Below, piece by piece: positions 35,112-47,295 of a stretch of DNA of 64,000 nucleotides. The stretch comes from Rotaria socialis (Eukaryota; Rotifera; Eurotatoria; Philodinida; Philodinidae). A program made the translations under genes and the position numbers. The DNA lies in NCBI GenBank assembly GCA_905331475.1, contig CAJNYU010000191.1, positions 1 through 64,000 on the forward strand. Reading direction: 5' to 3'. The stretch's first letter is position 1. Each line of letters opens with the position of its first letter. Under the pieces are notes generated by a model, which saw only the letters and a list, made by a program, of their open reading frames with translations, made no database searches and was not told where the DNA came from.

Positions 35112-36081
35112 GTTATGTTAATTGCCGTTTTGGTTAATAAATTTGTGTCTTGTTGTTGCTACAATTCAACCAAACGACTTACTAAGATATGCAAGAAAAA
35201 GAAATAGACTTGAAAAAATCTGGTCATATAAATATATTGCAATGTAATTATTTTCAGTAATGGAAAAAATGGATAAAAAAAAAGAAGAAGAAAAAGTGCC
35301 TCTGTATCAAATAGAATAACTGCACCTGATGTAATTTTGTCAGTTTCTATTTATTTCTATCCGTTGCGTCTACATCAACATCTATATTGATGCCATGAGA
35401 AGGAAATTTTGACATTCAGATGATGACGGATTTTACGCCGAAGGGTAAATTTTTTCCATTTTCTCGTTGTGCTCTCTATCTCTCTTTCTTCTTTCATCTT
35501 CGTCTATAGTCGTTGCATCCTAACTATCATTATTGATAGATCCAACAGGCATACGAAGGAAGAGAGTAGTTCAATGAGAGTAGTTCTTCTTATATGCATA
35601 TGATTAGGACAAGTTTGCTCTCTCAATTTTTCTGTATAAACATCCTACGATAAAAAAAGTCAAGGGAAAGTAGATGTTTGTGTATATACTAAGTAGATTA
35701 GTAAAGAGGATAAATTGAAAGAGGATAAAGATGTAATGCCTCGCCTTTGTCACGTACTTATGAAACTTGATATATTAACACAATTAAAATAGTTTTTTTC
35801 TTTGTCTATATTTGTAATTAGTAACTGAAACAACGAGAAAGTCTAACCTTGTGTTCATTTCCGGAAGATCTATTTGCTTCATCTTGGCTACCAATAGTCA
35901 TGAAATTCTCCAGTTTAAGCACGAGTTTGATCCTTCTTTTTCCAACTCAAAAAGCAAAAAAAAGGCAAAGAATAGTAAATAGAATCCGTTCAAGTTTCAG
36001 AACGCCTCCGAAAGAAAAATCAACTATGTAAATTTTATAACAAATACAACGGAAACGATGTGTATAAGAAGCTTTCCTTTT

Positions 36082-36247
36082 CCAAATTTTACTCTTCTAA
36101 AGATATTGATTCAACAAAAAATCGCCTGAGGTTGTTTAATCATATTTCTAATGTTAGATAGTCGCTAATATTTTCCTGTCTTCTAAATATATAAATTGAT
36201 ATGTCATTGAAGTTACAAATTATTATCACGAGTGTATCCAAAAATAA
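36082..36247 (+). repeat. Left arm of a perfect 166-bp inverted repeat
   Basis: The exact reverse complement of 37786-37951: I compared it base by base and found no mismatch. The arms are separated by 1538 bp. The arm itself has no coding sense and no transposon-like end motif. Confidence 0.9.
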
Positions 36248-37785
36248 AAGTCTGTTTGTAAATTTTATTCGTATATAATGGGAAGATTGTTTTTCTCTAG
36301 TAGTTACCTAACTCGACTCGTTGATGCATGTTTCCAGAAAAAAAGACACCGAAGAAGATGTGTTTAATTATAATGGCAAAAAAAACATTTAACGCACACA
36401 CATGCATTGTGATGGAATACATCTGTATGTTTTATGATCTTTACGAATACTTACAAAAACAAACACATGGAGATCAGAATGGCTAGACCTTTCTTGCACT
36501 TATCTTCAAATAGTCTTAGATAGTAAATAAATATGACGTTGATATCGACGGGAGTACATCAGCAAGTGTTCCCTCGAGATATTGGTTCAATTAATCTGAA
36601 AATAGAAATGCAGTCAGTACACATCCGGATATAAAAAGAAAATAAGACTTGTCGAAAAACAAAATAATCTTAGAATTTGTAGAGTAATATATATATATAT
36701 ATATATTCAAAATAGATTGAGAACAAAATCAATTGTAAGTTACTACAAATCACAATTACAATAGGTGAATTCATGAATAAATGATCATTACCATCGTGTG
36801 CTACCAACTGATAGTTTCATAATAGCAGCATCATGGTATATTATAGTAGAAGTATTAAACATCATAGTACGTGCGATAGATTACTATTCTTTTTGTGTCC
36901 TTCAAGAAACAAAGACCAGCGAGCACAGCACAAAAATCGATTGCGTGTCCTTCTTTTGCGTGCTATTTTTTTTTCTCCTATTTTTTCTGTTGATGTTCGT
37001 TCATCTTCATCCTCATGTTCTTTCTCTTCTTTTTCTTCTTCTTCTGCTTCTTCTTCGGTATCGGCTTCTTTCCTACACTATAACCACGCTAGATCTTTGC
37101 GTTTCTTCTACCGTCATCATCATCATCATCACCACAATTCACTCGCCCATTGATTCACTAGTGAACATTTCTCTTTACGTCTAACTATCAAACAATGAGC
37201 AGCAATAACCAATGCTAACAATCGTATTCTTGTTGTTCTCCTCTTTTCTGGTCTTGTATCTTGAACATTTTATCTTCTGTTCTCCTTTTTCCCAATCATT
37301 TTTATACGATGCTATTCGTGTAATAAATTACTAGTTACAAATCATATTAAACCAATGTAAAAAGACATTAGATAAACGAAAATAAACCTGAAGGGACATG
37401 GATGATAAATGATGCACGATCGAACCAATACTCTCAGTTGACATACATCAAATTTGTGCACTTGGTTTTATCCATAGCAATGAGAAAGAAAGTACAATGG
37501 TTTGCTCACACGTCCATAATCAAATTGAATAAAAAATGCATGTATGCATTCATCATTCTGTATTATAAATTCGTATATTATGATTAAGCATGTGATCAGC
37601 ATTCTATCTATGATCGAATATTAATAGAAAGTAATTGATATGAGATCAGCATGCTCAATGAAAACAGCCATTCTAATTAACAATGATTTAACTATACTAA
37701 TTATGAATAAATAGAAGAATAATATAAATGTTAACAATAATCAAGTAAGTTGCTTGTATTTCGCCAATATCAACTTGATAAAGTA

Positions 37786-37951
37786 TTATTTTTGGATACA
37801 CTCGTGATAATAATTTGTAACTTCAATGACATATCAATTTATATATTTAGAAGACAGGAAAATATTAGCGACTATCTAACATTAGAAATATGATTAAACA
37901 ACCTCAGGCGATTTTTTGTTGAATCAATATCTTTAGAAGAGTAAAATTTGG
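37786..37951 (-). repeat. Right arm of a perfect 166-bp inverted repeat
   Basis: The reverse complement of 36082-36247. An undetermined base (37952) sits directly at the outer edge of this arm, which raises the possibility that an assembly join made or misplaced it. Confidence 0.9.
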
Positions 37952-39322
37952 NATGAATGTATATATGTAAACAATAAAACGGCATCGAGAAAGTATCGAA
38001 CTCGATTGGGTGCAGCCGATGACTAGAACGATAATCGATTCCCTAATTAGATATATGCAACGCCAATAGAAACGATATAATGATAATACTGGCTACATTC
38101 AAAAAAAGACGAAATCCAACAGTATATATTTGCAGTTTATTTAATCAAATTAAGAGGCTTGAATGGTGAAAATTATTAATTGAATCATATTTTCAAGGCT
38201 ACTCATAAAGTGTCATGATAAAAACTACTTTGATCAGCGCATGATGTTGCATTTGGGAAATGATGCTCGCCGATAGAAAATTCGTTGTTGGAAGCTTATT
38301 TTTTTCTTCTCGCGTTCTTCTGTTTTTGACTTTTATATACAACCATAGGATAATCCTATCATTAGTTCTTCTTCAATAAACATCAAAGCTATTTTTAATA
38401 GGCATAATTGACTCAGTTACAAAGTCAATGCGGTCATTTAATGTGTAATTGAGATTTGGTCAACTTGCTTTTAATTTCATGCTTTAGCTCTTACAATTAT
38501 AAAAAGCTATTAGAATGAATGTATCATATAACTAACCAGCAAGTGCGTTTTAATTAAATTTACAAAATAAAAAGTAACGTTTTTTTAGTTCAATTTTGAC
38601 GAAGCGTGTCGAAGTCATTATCATATGTTCTAGTCTTTATTTAGAATATAAATCTTTGAGTAAGCAGCTTAGTGGATCTTTTTCAAAAAACTTCGAACAA
38701 GAATATTACATTGCATGCTAGTTTAAGCATACTCAGCGAAGAAATCTTTTTTCTGAATATTACTCAAATTGAAAACGTTTTCTTTCAAGTGTCGACCAGT
38801 GAAGAAATGTCAATTTATATATTTTTTTTCTTTGGCACAAGTTTTTCCTTTACTTTTATTATCCTAATGCTCTTATTTATTTTGGCTTAGGTTCATTTTA
38901 TAGTAGTAATTATCTATGTTCACAAATGACAGTTCCCAGAGTGATATGCTTCACTCTTATTTCGTGATATCATATGCAACATAAGAGATGAACTATCATG
39001 AATATTTTAGTAACTCGCTGTTCATCACGCGATGGATATATTTATCACGCGAAATGGAATTTTATTGGATGTTTTTACATGAAACTATGCGTAGTTTTAA
39101 AAGCCTCAGGCTAAAGAAAAAAGCCATTTGAACTAGAAATTATAAAAATAAATGAATCATAGAAAAGTGAATCCTCAATTCTCTATTTCTTATCGTTTTT
39201 TATACGATTATTCTATGTGAAGAGATTTTCCAATTGTAAATCCGATTACCATAAAGCATATTAGAACTTTCTATGGTTCATATAAATAAATTCTCCGTAA
39301 AATATTAAATATTAATTAAAAT

Positions 39323-39988
39323 ATGCAAAGTTACGCTTCGTCTCACCTCTTCCGAACAGCGGTAAATGTTACCGAGTGTTCGGAAATTAATTTTATTCGT
39401 AAAAATTTATGGCGGGAGTTCGTAGACACCTATGTACCGGAGATCGTAATAGACAGCTGGAAGATCGTAATGTGTTTATCAGATGTTCGGAGTAGAGTAT
39501 TTTTGCTATATTTAATGTAACACTTGGAGATCTTAATAAACACCGCCGGTAGCTCGGAGAGAAATTCTAACGGTACTTAAACGTGAAGCTCGTAAAAGAA
39601 TTTATCAGGATATTGTAATTGATATAAAAACTTTCTGCTCTCATAGACAATAATAGGTTGCATGTTTGATTGCATCCATAATTATATAAGTAATTATTCT
39701 TTCTTTACCTATACTCCTTGTGCTATAGTCTTAGAAGTTGTTTCTAAGGGCAGAAGTTGATTAAAAAACCAACAGTTGTCGAAAGCAACAACTGAGCAAG
39801 CTGCTCCTAAATCTTATTTACGTTCAACTCCAGCATTGAATTGTCTTAGAGTTAGACCCAGAGATCATAGTCCTGTTGCTTCGTCTTCATCTTACACATC
39901 ATTATCTCAATCTGATCTCATTGCTTCAACATCGAAAAATTACACAAATAGCCAGGTTCAAAAAACGTGCACATTCATCGAAGAATAA
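39323..39988 (+). CDS. Possible two-exon Ser/Thr-rich protein (weak)
   Basis: Not recognised. The 39776-39988 frame (Ser/Thr-rich, ending QKTCTFIEE) has coding-like composition and follows a plausible acceptor (AACCAACAG). It has no ATG of its own. The only in-phase partner I can propose is a 13-codon exon at 39323-39361 (MQSYASSHLFRTA) with a GTAAAT donor, giving 83 aa with a 414-nt intron. That donor lies inside a strong hairpin, and no domain supports the model. It could equally be a fragment of a decayed gene. Confidence 0.2.
39351..39384. other. Strong 34-nt hairpin
   Basis: TCCGAACA (39351-39358) pairs with TGTTCGGA (39377-39384), and CGGTAA (39360-39365) pairs with TTACCG (39369-39374), around a 3-nt ATG loop with small internal bulges. 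Related TCGGA and GAGATC words recur to about 39560, suggesting a worn repeat. Function unknown. Confidence 0.5.
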
Positions 39989-40764
39989 ATAGAATGATGA
40001 TGTACATTAACACTAGACTCATGAATATGCGTATTTATTTTCTTTCAATAAAGTTAATATCTGGTAACAGAAAGTATTGAAGGAATAAGGAGAATAATAA
40101 CTAATACTAGAGTTATTATAGCAAACAGAAGTGCAATTGTAGATGCTTGAATCCACTGAAACGTTGACTATGTGTGATTTTAAGTTGCGACTATAGTGTA
40201 TCACTTCATATTTTCTCACAGGGAAACAAAGCCTGAACATAAGTGTGAAAATCGTGTCGTCTTTTGCTTATTACGGTTTCCATGCCTTTGTCATTCCGAA
40301 CGTCATGTCTTTTTTTCATGTCAGGAGATCGCAAACAAATTATTTTACCAGAGTTAGTAAAAAAGAGATGAGACGAGGTGTCATTTTCCCTTAAAATATT
40401 CCATCCGATTATTTCATTAGTCGTGTGAAAAAGTTCAATTCAAATTAAATAGATATATCTATATTTTGATAGGCCACATAAGATAAAAAGGCGTTCTGCA
40501 AAATTAAACACGTAAACTTATTTTCGTTGCTTACTTCATTTTAAACGAACTATAAAATATAGATGTTCGAAAAAACAAACCTTTACTTTGAAAAATTCCA
40601 ATAGATTGCGACATCTTGTTTTGTAGCATTCCGAGGTTGATTGCCAACGACACAGCGCATTACAAAACATGGTGTTAGATTCTCATATTTCTTTCATCGA
40701 GAAACAATTTGATTCATTGAGAAGAAACCATAAAAAAGTAAAATCGAAAAACAAAAGTTGACAA

Positions 40765-42868
40765 ATGGCTGCTGCGAACAGAATGCAACGTTTGGCCACA
40801 TGTCCTATTTGTTTGGATACATTTCGTCTTCCAAAAGTTTTACCATGTATGCATACATTTTGTTTAACACCATGCTTAACAAATTTAGTCGATCCACGAG
40901 CACGCTCGTTACGTTGCCCTGAATGTCGTCGAGAACATGTGATTCCACAAGGTTTGAAATAAAAAAAAATGGTCGATATAATTTTAATTGAAATTTTAAT
41001 ACCAGGTGGAGTTCAAGCATTTCCTTCTAATTTAACTATGATTGGATTTCTTGATATTCAACCATCAACAAATATCAATCTTCCGGATCGATGTTGTCGT
41101 TGTAACGCACAAAAACAAAGTAATCTACTCGGAGAGAAAGCTAAATGTGTTTTTTCTTTTATATAAAATGCCTTAGCTCTTGTAAATTGTCATGATTGCT
41201 CGAATTTTTTCTGTACTGAATGCCGAGAGCCACATTTACGTGAAACATTTCAAAACATCAATTCTTCTGTCAGTCAATTACGTCGTACTTTACCCGCATT
41301 GAGCGATAAAATTACTTCATATGAACAACGAGTTAATATTGTTAAAACAAATCATGAACAAATTCGACGAGAAATATCATTAGTAATAGCTACTTTAATT
41401 GATGAACTAAAGCACCGTGAGACAGCATTATTGACTGAAGCTGAAGTTTATATGCAATCACAGTTGAGGTAAATAAAATGAGTAGTTTTCATTTTCTGTA
41501 TACGAGAATATTATGTTTTTCAGAACATCTCGTTTACAACAAGAAACTGGTGAAGTTGAATTAGCAAGTGTAGCAAGTTTTTGTGAATCAGTAGGAGCAG
41601 CATTTGCGAAGTAAACTTTTACTTTGATCTGTTTATGATTTGATTCATTTATTTATTTTAAAAAGTGGACAATTTGTCACTGATGTTGATTTAGCAAATA
41701 TGCGAGCACAATCTAATCGTTATTCACAACAAATTCAAGGTGTACAAACACAAATACCATCTGATGTGCAGAAGGTGAGCAGGTAATGAATAAGGTCATA
41801 TGCATGATTTAAAATATATCTATATATTACTGACGAAATTATCCAGTTAAGACTTGTATTTAATGATCAAGAAGCTATTTCTTCCGCTATACAAAATTTC
41901 GGTCGATTAATTGATACATCTCAAGAACAGCGATCTCAAATTTCAACAAATCAAGTTGCTCAATTCCAACAACAACCACAACAACAACAACAACAACAAC
42001 AACCAAGAGTCTCTACTGTATTAAATCCTCCATATGCCACAACAGAATATGTTACACCATCAAGAAATCCATCACAATGGCAAGCCCAATCTCAAAATGG
42101 TCAGTGTAAGTTGTTTGAATGACAAGAATTTGCTAGTTTTTCAGCCGTCAATTTTGTTCAGACCGACAGTTAGAAAATCTTTATTATTCTCGGGGTAACA
42201 TAGCATCACAAACTCCTCTACTATCACAAACTATTGGTTATCTCCCTACGCAAATCGGTCCTTCTCGCAGCGCTAATAATCTATTTGCTGATCTGAATGC
42301 AACAGTACCTGCTCGAACTAGTACATCATCCTATACAGCTTCATGGGATCCACAAGGACTTCATCGTTCAACATCTACTGCTCAATCATCCTCCATCTTT
42401 GGTTCAAATCCATTTGCAGCGGCTAACAATCGACAAACTCAGCCACCGCCACCACCACCACCACCAGCACCATCAGATTCATCACCCAGGCGTAACTATG
42501 TTACAAGCACAACAGCAGCACGATCGCTTGAAGGAGATGATCGGCCCATCTTTGGTGGCAGGGGCAGTGGTGGTGAAGGTGGAAGAGGTGGTGCTATAGT
42601 CGGACGAGGAAGAGGTCGAACCACCACTATTCCCTCAATTCAAGAACAAGTACCTTCAACAAACGATTTACAGCGTCAACGTACATTTATACTTGATCAA
42701 CCTAGTGCACCTAATTTACCTCAATCTGGTGCTCAGAAGCCACGTGATACAGTGATTGTTCGAGACCTTTATAATGTTCGCCGACGAAATCGTGCTCAAA
42801 CACCGGTGGCTTTTACTATTGATCTCAGTCAACGAGAACAAACGTCCACAGATAATAACACTGCATAA
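40765..42868 (+). CDS. RING/B-box/coiled-coil protein, TRIM/NHL-1-like N-terminus
   Basis: Probable RING-type E3 ubiquitin ligase, 584 aa. Exons: 40765-40951, 41006-41119, 41177-41468, 41524-41610, 41666-41774, 41847-42105, 42162-42868, all in phase. The RING has C13, C16, C28, H30, C33, C37, C51, C54; spacing C33-x3-C37 is one residue longer than usual. A B-box-like zinc finger follows (C92, C95, C105, C108, C113, C116, H120), then a helical, coiled-coil-like region. The segment GGVQAFPSNLTMIGFLDI after the RING resembles TRIM proteins of the NHL-1 group, but no NHL repeats follow: the C-terminal half is low-complexity, with poly-Gln, poly-Pro, a GRGSGGEGGRGG stretch and a short basic end. 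The donor at 41120 was preferred because it gives a 57-nt intron and normal B-box spacing. An AATAAA lies at 43032. Confidence 0.85.
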
Positions 42869-43031
42869 AAACATTGACTATTGAGTGTTAATCTCCGGTA
42901 TGTTGATCTGCTAGATATTTCATATGCCTCCTGGATGGGTTGCTCACAGCTATACATTTATTTTTATACTTATATTCTATCCCACTCTTTTATAAAAAAA
43001 AAGAAAAAAAGAATAGTATAATTCCCATACG

Positions 43032-43037
43032 AATAAA
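43032..43037 (+). terminator. Poly(A) signal AATAAA of the RING/B-box gene
   Basis: A canonical AATAAA 164 nt after the stop codon, only 53 bp short of the stop codon of the convergent SDCCAG8-like gene, so the two 3' UTRs probably overlap. Confidence 0.45.
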
Positions 43038-43089
43038 ACTAACATTAACCTCACTGGGATATTCACTTTAATCTTTGCTAATAATCGAT

Positions 43090-45945
43090 TTAATCGTGTA
43101 GCTTAATTTGATTAAACTACGACAGAAATTGAAATCAATCGTAATTTAATATAACAAAATTAAACTTACCATGTTTTCATATGTTTTAACTTTATTGTCT
43201 AAATAAATAATTCGTTGTTTCAATTTAATATGTGTATCATTATGTTGTATTAATTGTCTATCTACTTGTTCCAGACGTTCGTATGCATTTGATAATTTCA
43301 TACGTACTTCTTGATTTTCATTTGTTATATCTTGAACAATTTGAGCTTTCTGTTCTAGTATTGTTTCAATATGATCAATTAGGTTTTGTGAATATGAACG
43401 TAATTTATTTAAAATTATATTTTGATTATTGACAAGATTTTCAAGGTAATCCAATGATTGATGTCGTTCTAATTCAAGATTTTGAATTGATGTTCGATAA
43501 TCTTGTTCACATTGATTTAATATGGCGATGATGGTATCGAGATTTTCCTCACGTGATTTTTCTAGACTTTGTTTAACATGTTTTAACATAATATTCTTCA
43601 AAAATAAAACAAAAAATGAAGAATATGTATTTTCTAGTAAATCGTTTTTCGACATAGAGAAAAACAAAATTTTCGAACATTCAATGCAATTATCTCTGCA
43701 TTAGAGAATCGATCAGATTTTGTTTATCAAGGAAGCATAAAATACATCTCAGAAATTTACAACACTCTAAATATATTTCTATGAGACAAATAATATTGAC
43801 GTTTTGTTTTGCTAAGAGCTGTGAAATAAGGAATAAAAAGTTTTTGAAATTATAGGATGCATGTCAAAAGTAATCAACGGTCTCCTCTCTCAAGATTATA
43901 TGAAACATTTGCAATCAAACAAAGCTATCAATATTCCCAAAAGATCTCTTGCGTTCTTAGCTGATTTGTACTAAGATAAAATTTCAGATCTTTGTCGGAG
44001 TTCCTATTATGAAATAGAAACATCAAATGTATCAGCGTTAATGAATGATCGAAAACGCATATTTTCTCAAGATATTCATAAACCGTTTGAGTGAAAAAAT
44101 GATTCATCTGTTGAATAACTTCATTTACAAAACAGAATCTAGTAAATATTCGTATACCTCTCGTGTTAAGCGATTTATTTCTTCGATTAAATCCAAACAT
44201 TGTTTCTTAGATTGAAGTAGCTCATTTTCGATTTCATTGAGTCGCATTTGTGTCGCACCAAGTTGATGATGAAGTTGAATTAAATTCTAATAGGATGATT
44301 TGTTTTCGTTTCAAACTTATTTCTTCTTACCTGATTACTTTGTGATAGGAATTTCTCAAAATCCGATCGAATTTGCACAGTTTTATTATTAGCTTGATCA
44401 CGTTCGCGCATGACTTGCTGAATTTTAAGTTTAATACAGTCCGATGTCTGCGAAAAGAGTCTTTCAATTATTATGAAACTAATTGTTGAAGAACTTTCAC
44501 TTGGCTGAAATCAATTTCTTGTTCTTTTATACGCTCTTTCCAAACGTCTAAATCAGCGGTTAATGAAGCTTTTTCTCTTATCAATCGATCAATTGTTAAT
44601 TCATATTGTGCACACTTTTCTTCGATTTGTCTCGCCTGAAAATATAATTGAAAATTCTTTTATTTAAGACTCAATCTCTTGATTCATTACTTTTTCAGCA
44701 CTTTCTTTCAATTGATCGTTAAAAAATGTCTCAATATTATATTTTTCATTCAGAATTGTTTCATTCATTTCATCAATATATTTCCGTAGTCTCTTTTGAG
44801 TTTCAACAAGTTCGATTCTAATTTGATCTCGGTCAACAATAGCCTATATGAAAGTATGTAACATTAGAAAATAGAGGAAAATTTTCACAATAAATAGTTT
44901 ACTTCTGCTTTTTCAAATTGATTTTGTTCACTTATGGCAAGTGATACTTGTAACTTAGCTAATGTTTCCTGCTGTTGAATTTCAATTTGTTCAAGTTTGA
45001 CTTGAATTTGCCGTAGTTTACGCTTATTAGTTTCATTTTCTCTACGAATAAATCGATAGACATCGGCTGACATATTTACTACTGATAATTTTACTTCATA
45101 ATATCAGCGAATTTTTCATTATTTTCAATAGCATGTTGATAAAATGGAAGAGAAGTTCCACATTTGAGACAATAGATTAGATCGTTTGGTGCTTGTGCAA
45201 AAGTTTCATACAAATTAATTTTTTCTCTACAATTATGATAGATTCTAGCAACAACTTTCATTCAAAATAATCGCTCATACTTAGTAGCTTTCAATTCCAT
45301 CTCTAGACTACGCATCTGTTTCGTATACAGCTCAACTATTTCTGACTTGAGAAGCATAAAATTTAGAATAAAAATTTAGATCAATTTTTCTTCATGACTA
45401 TACTTCTTTGTTCGTTATTGGTCGCCCATCATCTGTATTAATTAAACGAAGCATATCCGATACAAATGTGCTTCGGATTTCTTCATGTAGACGATTATTC
45501 TCTTGAATGAGAGTAACAAGATTTGATTGAAGTTTTTTATTTTCATCCTATTTCAATAAAATATAACAGTAGAATAAATAATTCGTCAGAAGATTTTGCT
45601 CGAGTACTTACATGCAATGCATCATTTTCATCTTTTAGCCGGAGAGCTACTTCATCAGCTGCTTGTAGAAGAATATAGAATTCATTTGCTTTCGGCATAT
45701 CGTCCGATGCCTAGAAGGAGACATGAATATATTAATAAATGTTAGAAATTTATTGACTGATGAGTACTTGAGATGGACTTGAATGACGAGAGAGTTGTGA
45801 CGGAGAATCGCGAAGATCTAACTGTATAAAAAGGTCACGGAGTTGATCTACGGCTCCGGACGGTTCTAATAGATCATTTTGAGAAACAAGATAAATGTCT
45901 TAACAATTAAAATATTCTCTGCCTACTAGAATCATCTAACGCCAT
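43090..45945 (-). CDS. SDCCAG8: SDCCAG8-like centrosomal coiled-coil protein
   Basis: Coiled-coil protein of the centrosome and ciliary base, 560 aa (human 713). Thirteen exons (minus): 45945-45927, 45865-45768, 45710-45612, 45547-45404, 45345-45281, 45226-45095, 45041-44903, 44843-44691, 44635-44501, 44447-44331, 44286-44158, 43595-43170, 43116-43090; all phases agree, and introns are ~53-90 nt except one of 562. Matches to recalled human SDCCAG8: AVDQLRDL (AVNQLKDL), CLKC, the block SLAISEQNQFEKAEAIVDRDQ (QISEEANFEKTKALIQCDQ), and the C-terminal block QHNDTHIKLKQR..LD (QHGRVHETMKQR..LD). Nearly all of the protein is predicted coiled coil. An ATG at 45073 begins an open frame that lies in an intron by this model. 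The tiny first and last exons are the least certain parts. Confidence 0.82.
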
Positions 45946-47295
45946 GTTTGTTACAGAAACAATAGAGACATCCGATGAAAAACAATAATCATTTTCTATT
46001 TCTGCAAAACAAAAAATGTCAGCTGTTTTTCTCTTTTCTTTCAGATTTCAAATTCGGAAAGAATTACGTCAATCGACATCAAGCATGTTATTTTAGCTGT
46101 TACTTGGGTACTACAATAGAGATAGAGATCATATGCATTGTATAACTGTTAACCTGTTTTGTTCTTGAACAGTAGATTTTCAATGAGCTATAATCAATAA
46201 TATTAAAGATGATACAATAGTTATGAAGATGTCGCTCTGAGATTTCGAATGAACCCCAAAACAGTAGTTATCTAATTTGACAATATAATCAAACTCATAT
46301 ATGATAAAGTATAGTTTATGATAAATCAAATAGACGAAACATGTATCAAGATTCATGATTTTGCTTGTAAATTAAAAATAGACATCGCTTGCCTTACTTT
46401 CACGTTCTGCGAAACAGGTTAACTATAAAAAAACTGATCGCAATCATGCATTATTTATTATTGATTCTATTATACGTTCGTATTCCTTCATATTGAATAA
46501 GATTTCGAACGTTAGCTAGTTATTTTTAAGTCTCCGATGTTGTGCATTTCTCTGAACTGTTTTCTATTTCACGAAGAGTTTTAACGTTAATTTTGTATTT
46601 GAGTTCTGCAATTATTTCAAAATATTATACAATTAAATGCTTAAAGTCATCCATAGATAATACGAGAAGAAAATGTTACTCCCTCAATGATTTTGTCTTG
46701 ATTCATAATCAATAAAACTTTATCATGCAATTATTTGGTTTAATCCATCAGTAGCATAGAGATGATTGAATATTTTATTTGGAATATAAATATCAAATCG
46801 GAACAAATATTTCTATTTATTAGTACGGAAAGTTCAATGTTTACTCGTGTTTTTTATCATCACATTTGTTTATAGATTATGCATGGTAATCTATATGTTG
46901 GCATGAAAAATAATCATCATGGAAGGTAAATATTATGAATAGCTAACATCAATATTGAAGCATCTTTTCTAGATACATATCTCAGCAGAGAATATTCAGC
47001 CATTTAATAGTATGATAAGTAGCTACATAAAGTGACATGGGAGACACTTGGTCCCATTTCTATTCAATAGTAATCGAATGTACATTGATGTGACTTTTGG
47101 GAGAAATTTATTGAATATTCTAATTGATAAATTCATTATGTAAGGCATTTAGGAAACAAATATTTTTATTTTATTTATCTAGAACGTCAAAACGTTGTTT
47201 CTATCATTTTTATTATTCCCATCAGTGAAAATTATTAATCCTACGCGATAGAAAAAGGAATAAAGAAGTAAAAAAAGAACATTATACATATGAAG
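45946..47295. other. Intergenic stretch between SDCCAG8-like and CPLANE1-like genes
   Basis: 1.35 kb of AT-rich DNA lying upstream of the SDCCAG8-like gene and downstream of the CPLANE1-like gene (both minus strand). No open frame of note, no repeat recognised. It must contain the SDCCAG8 promoter. Confidence 0.5.

Larger units (their letters stand above)
35112..39322. other. Long AT-rich stretch without a supported gene
   Basis: About 4.2 kb. It holds the perfect inverted repeat at 36082/37786, a (TA)n run at 36690-36706, a pyrimidine-rich tract with CTT/TCT triplets at 36960-37080 and a short TCA run near 37113. The long open frame in the pyrimidine tract starts at GTG and is simple-sequence in origin. 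The part next to 35111 probably carries the channel gene promoter. Confidence 0.5.

Noticed and set aside
36798-37184. 128-codon open frame rich in Leu, Phe and Ser
   Set aside because: It starts at GTG and is the translation of a pyrimidine-rich simple-sequence tract; an overlapping frame is equally open.
41147-41176. A 30-nt intron in the RING/B-box gene
   Set aside because: A donor at 41120 gives a normal 57-nt intron in the same phase and restores standard B-box spacing.
44885-45073. A separate gene starting at the ATG at 45073
   Set aside because: With a 53-nt intron (45042-45094) the frame joins the upstream exons of the SDCCAG8-like gene, and the spacing then fits the human protein; the ATG is intronic.
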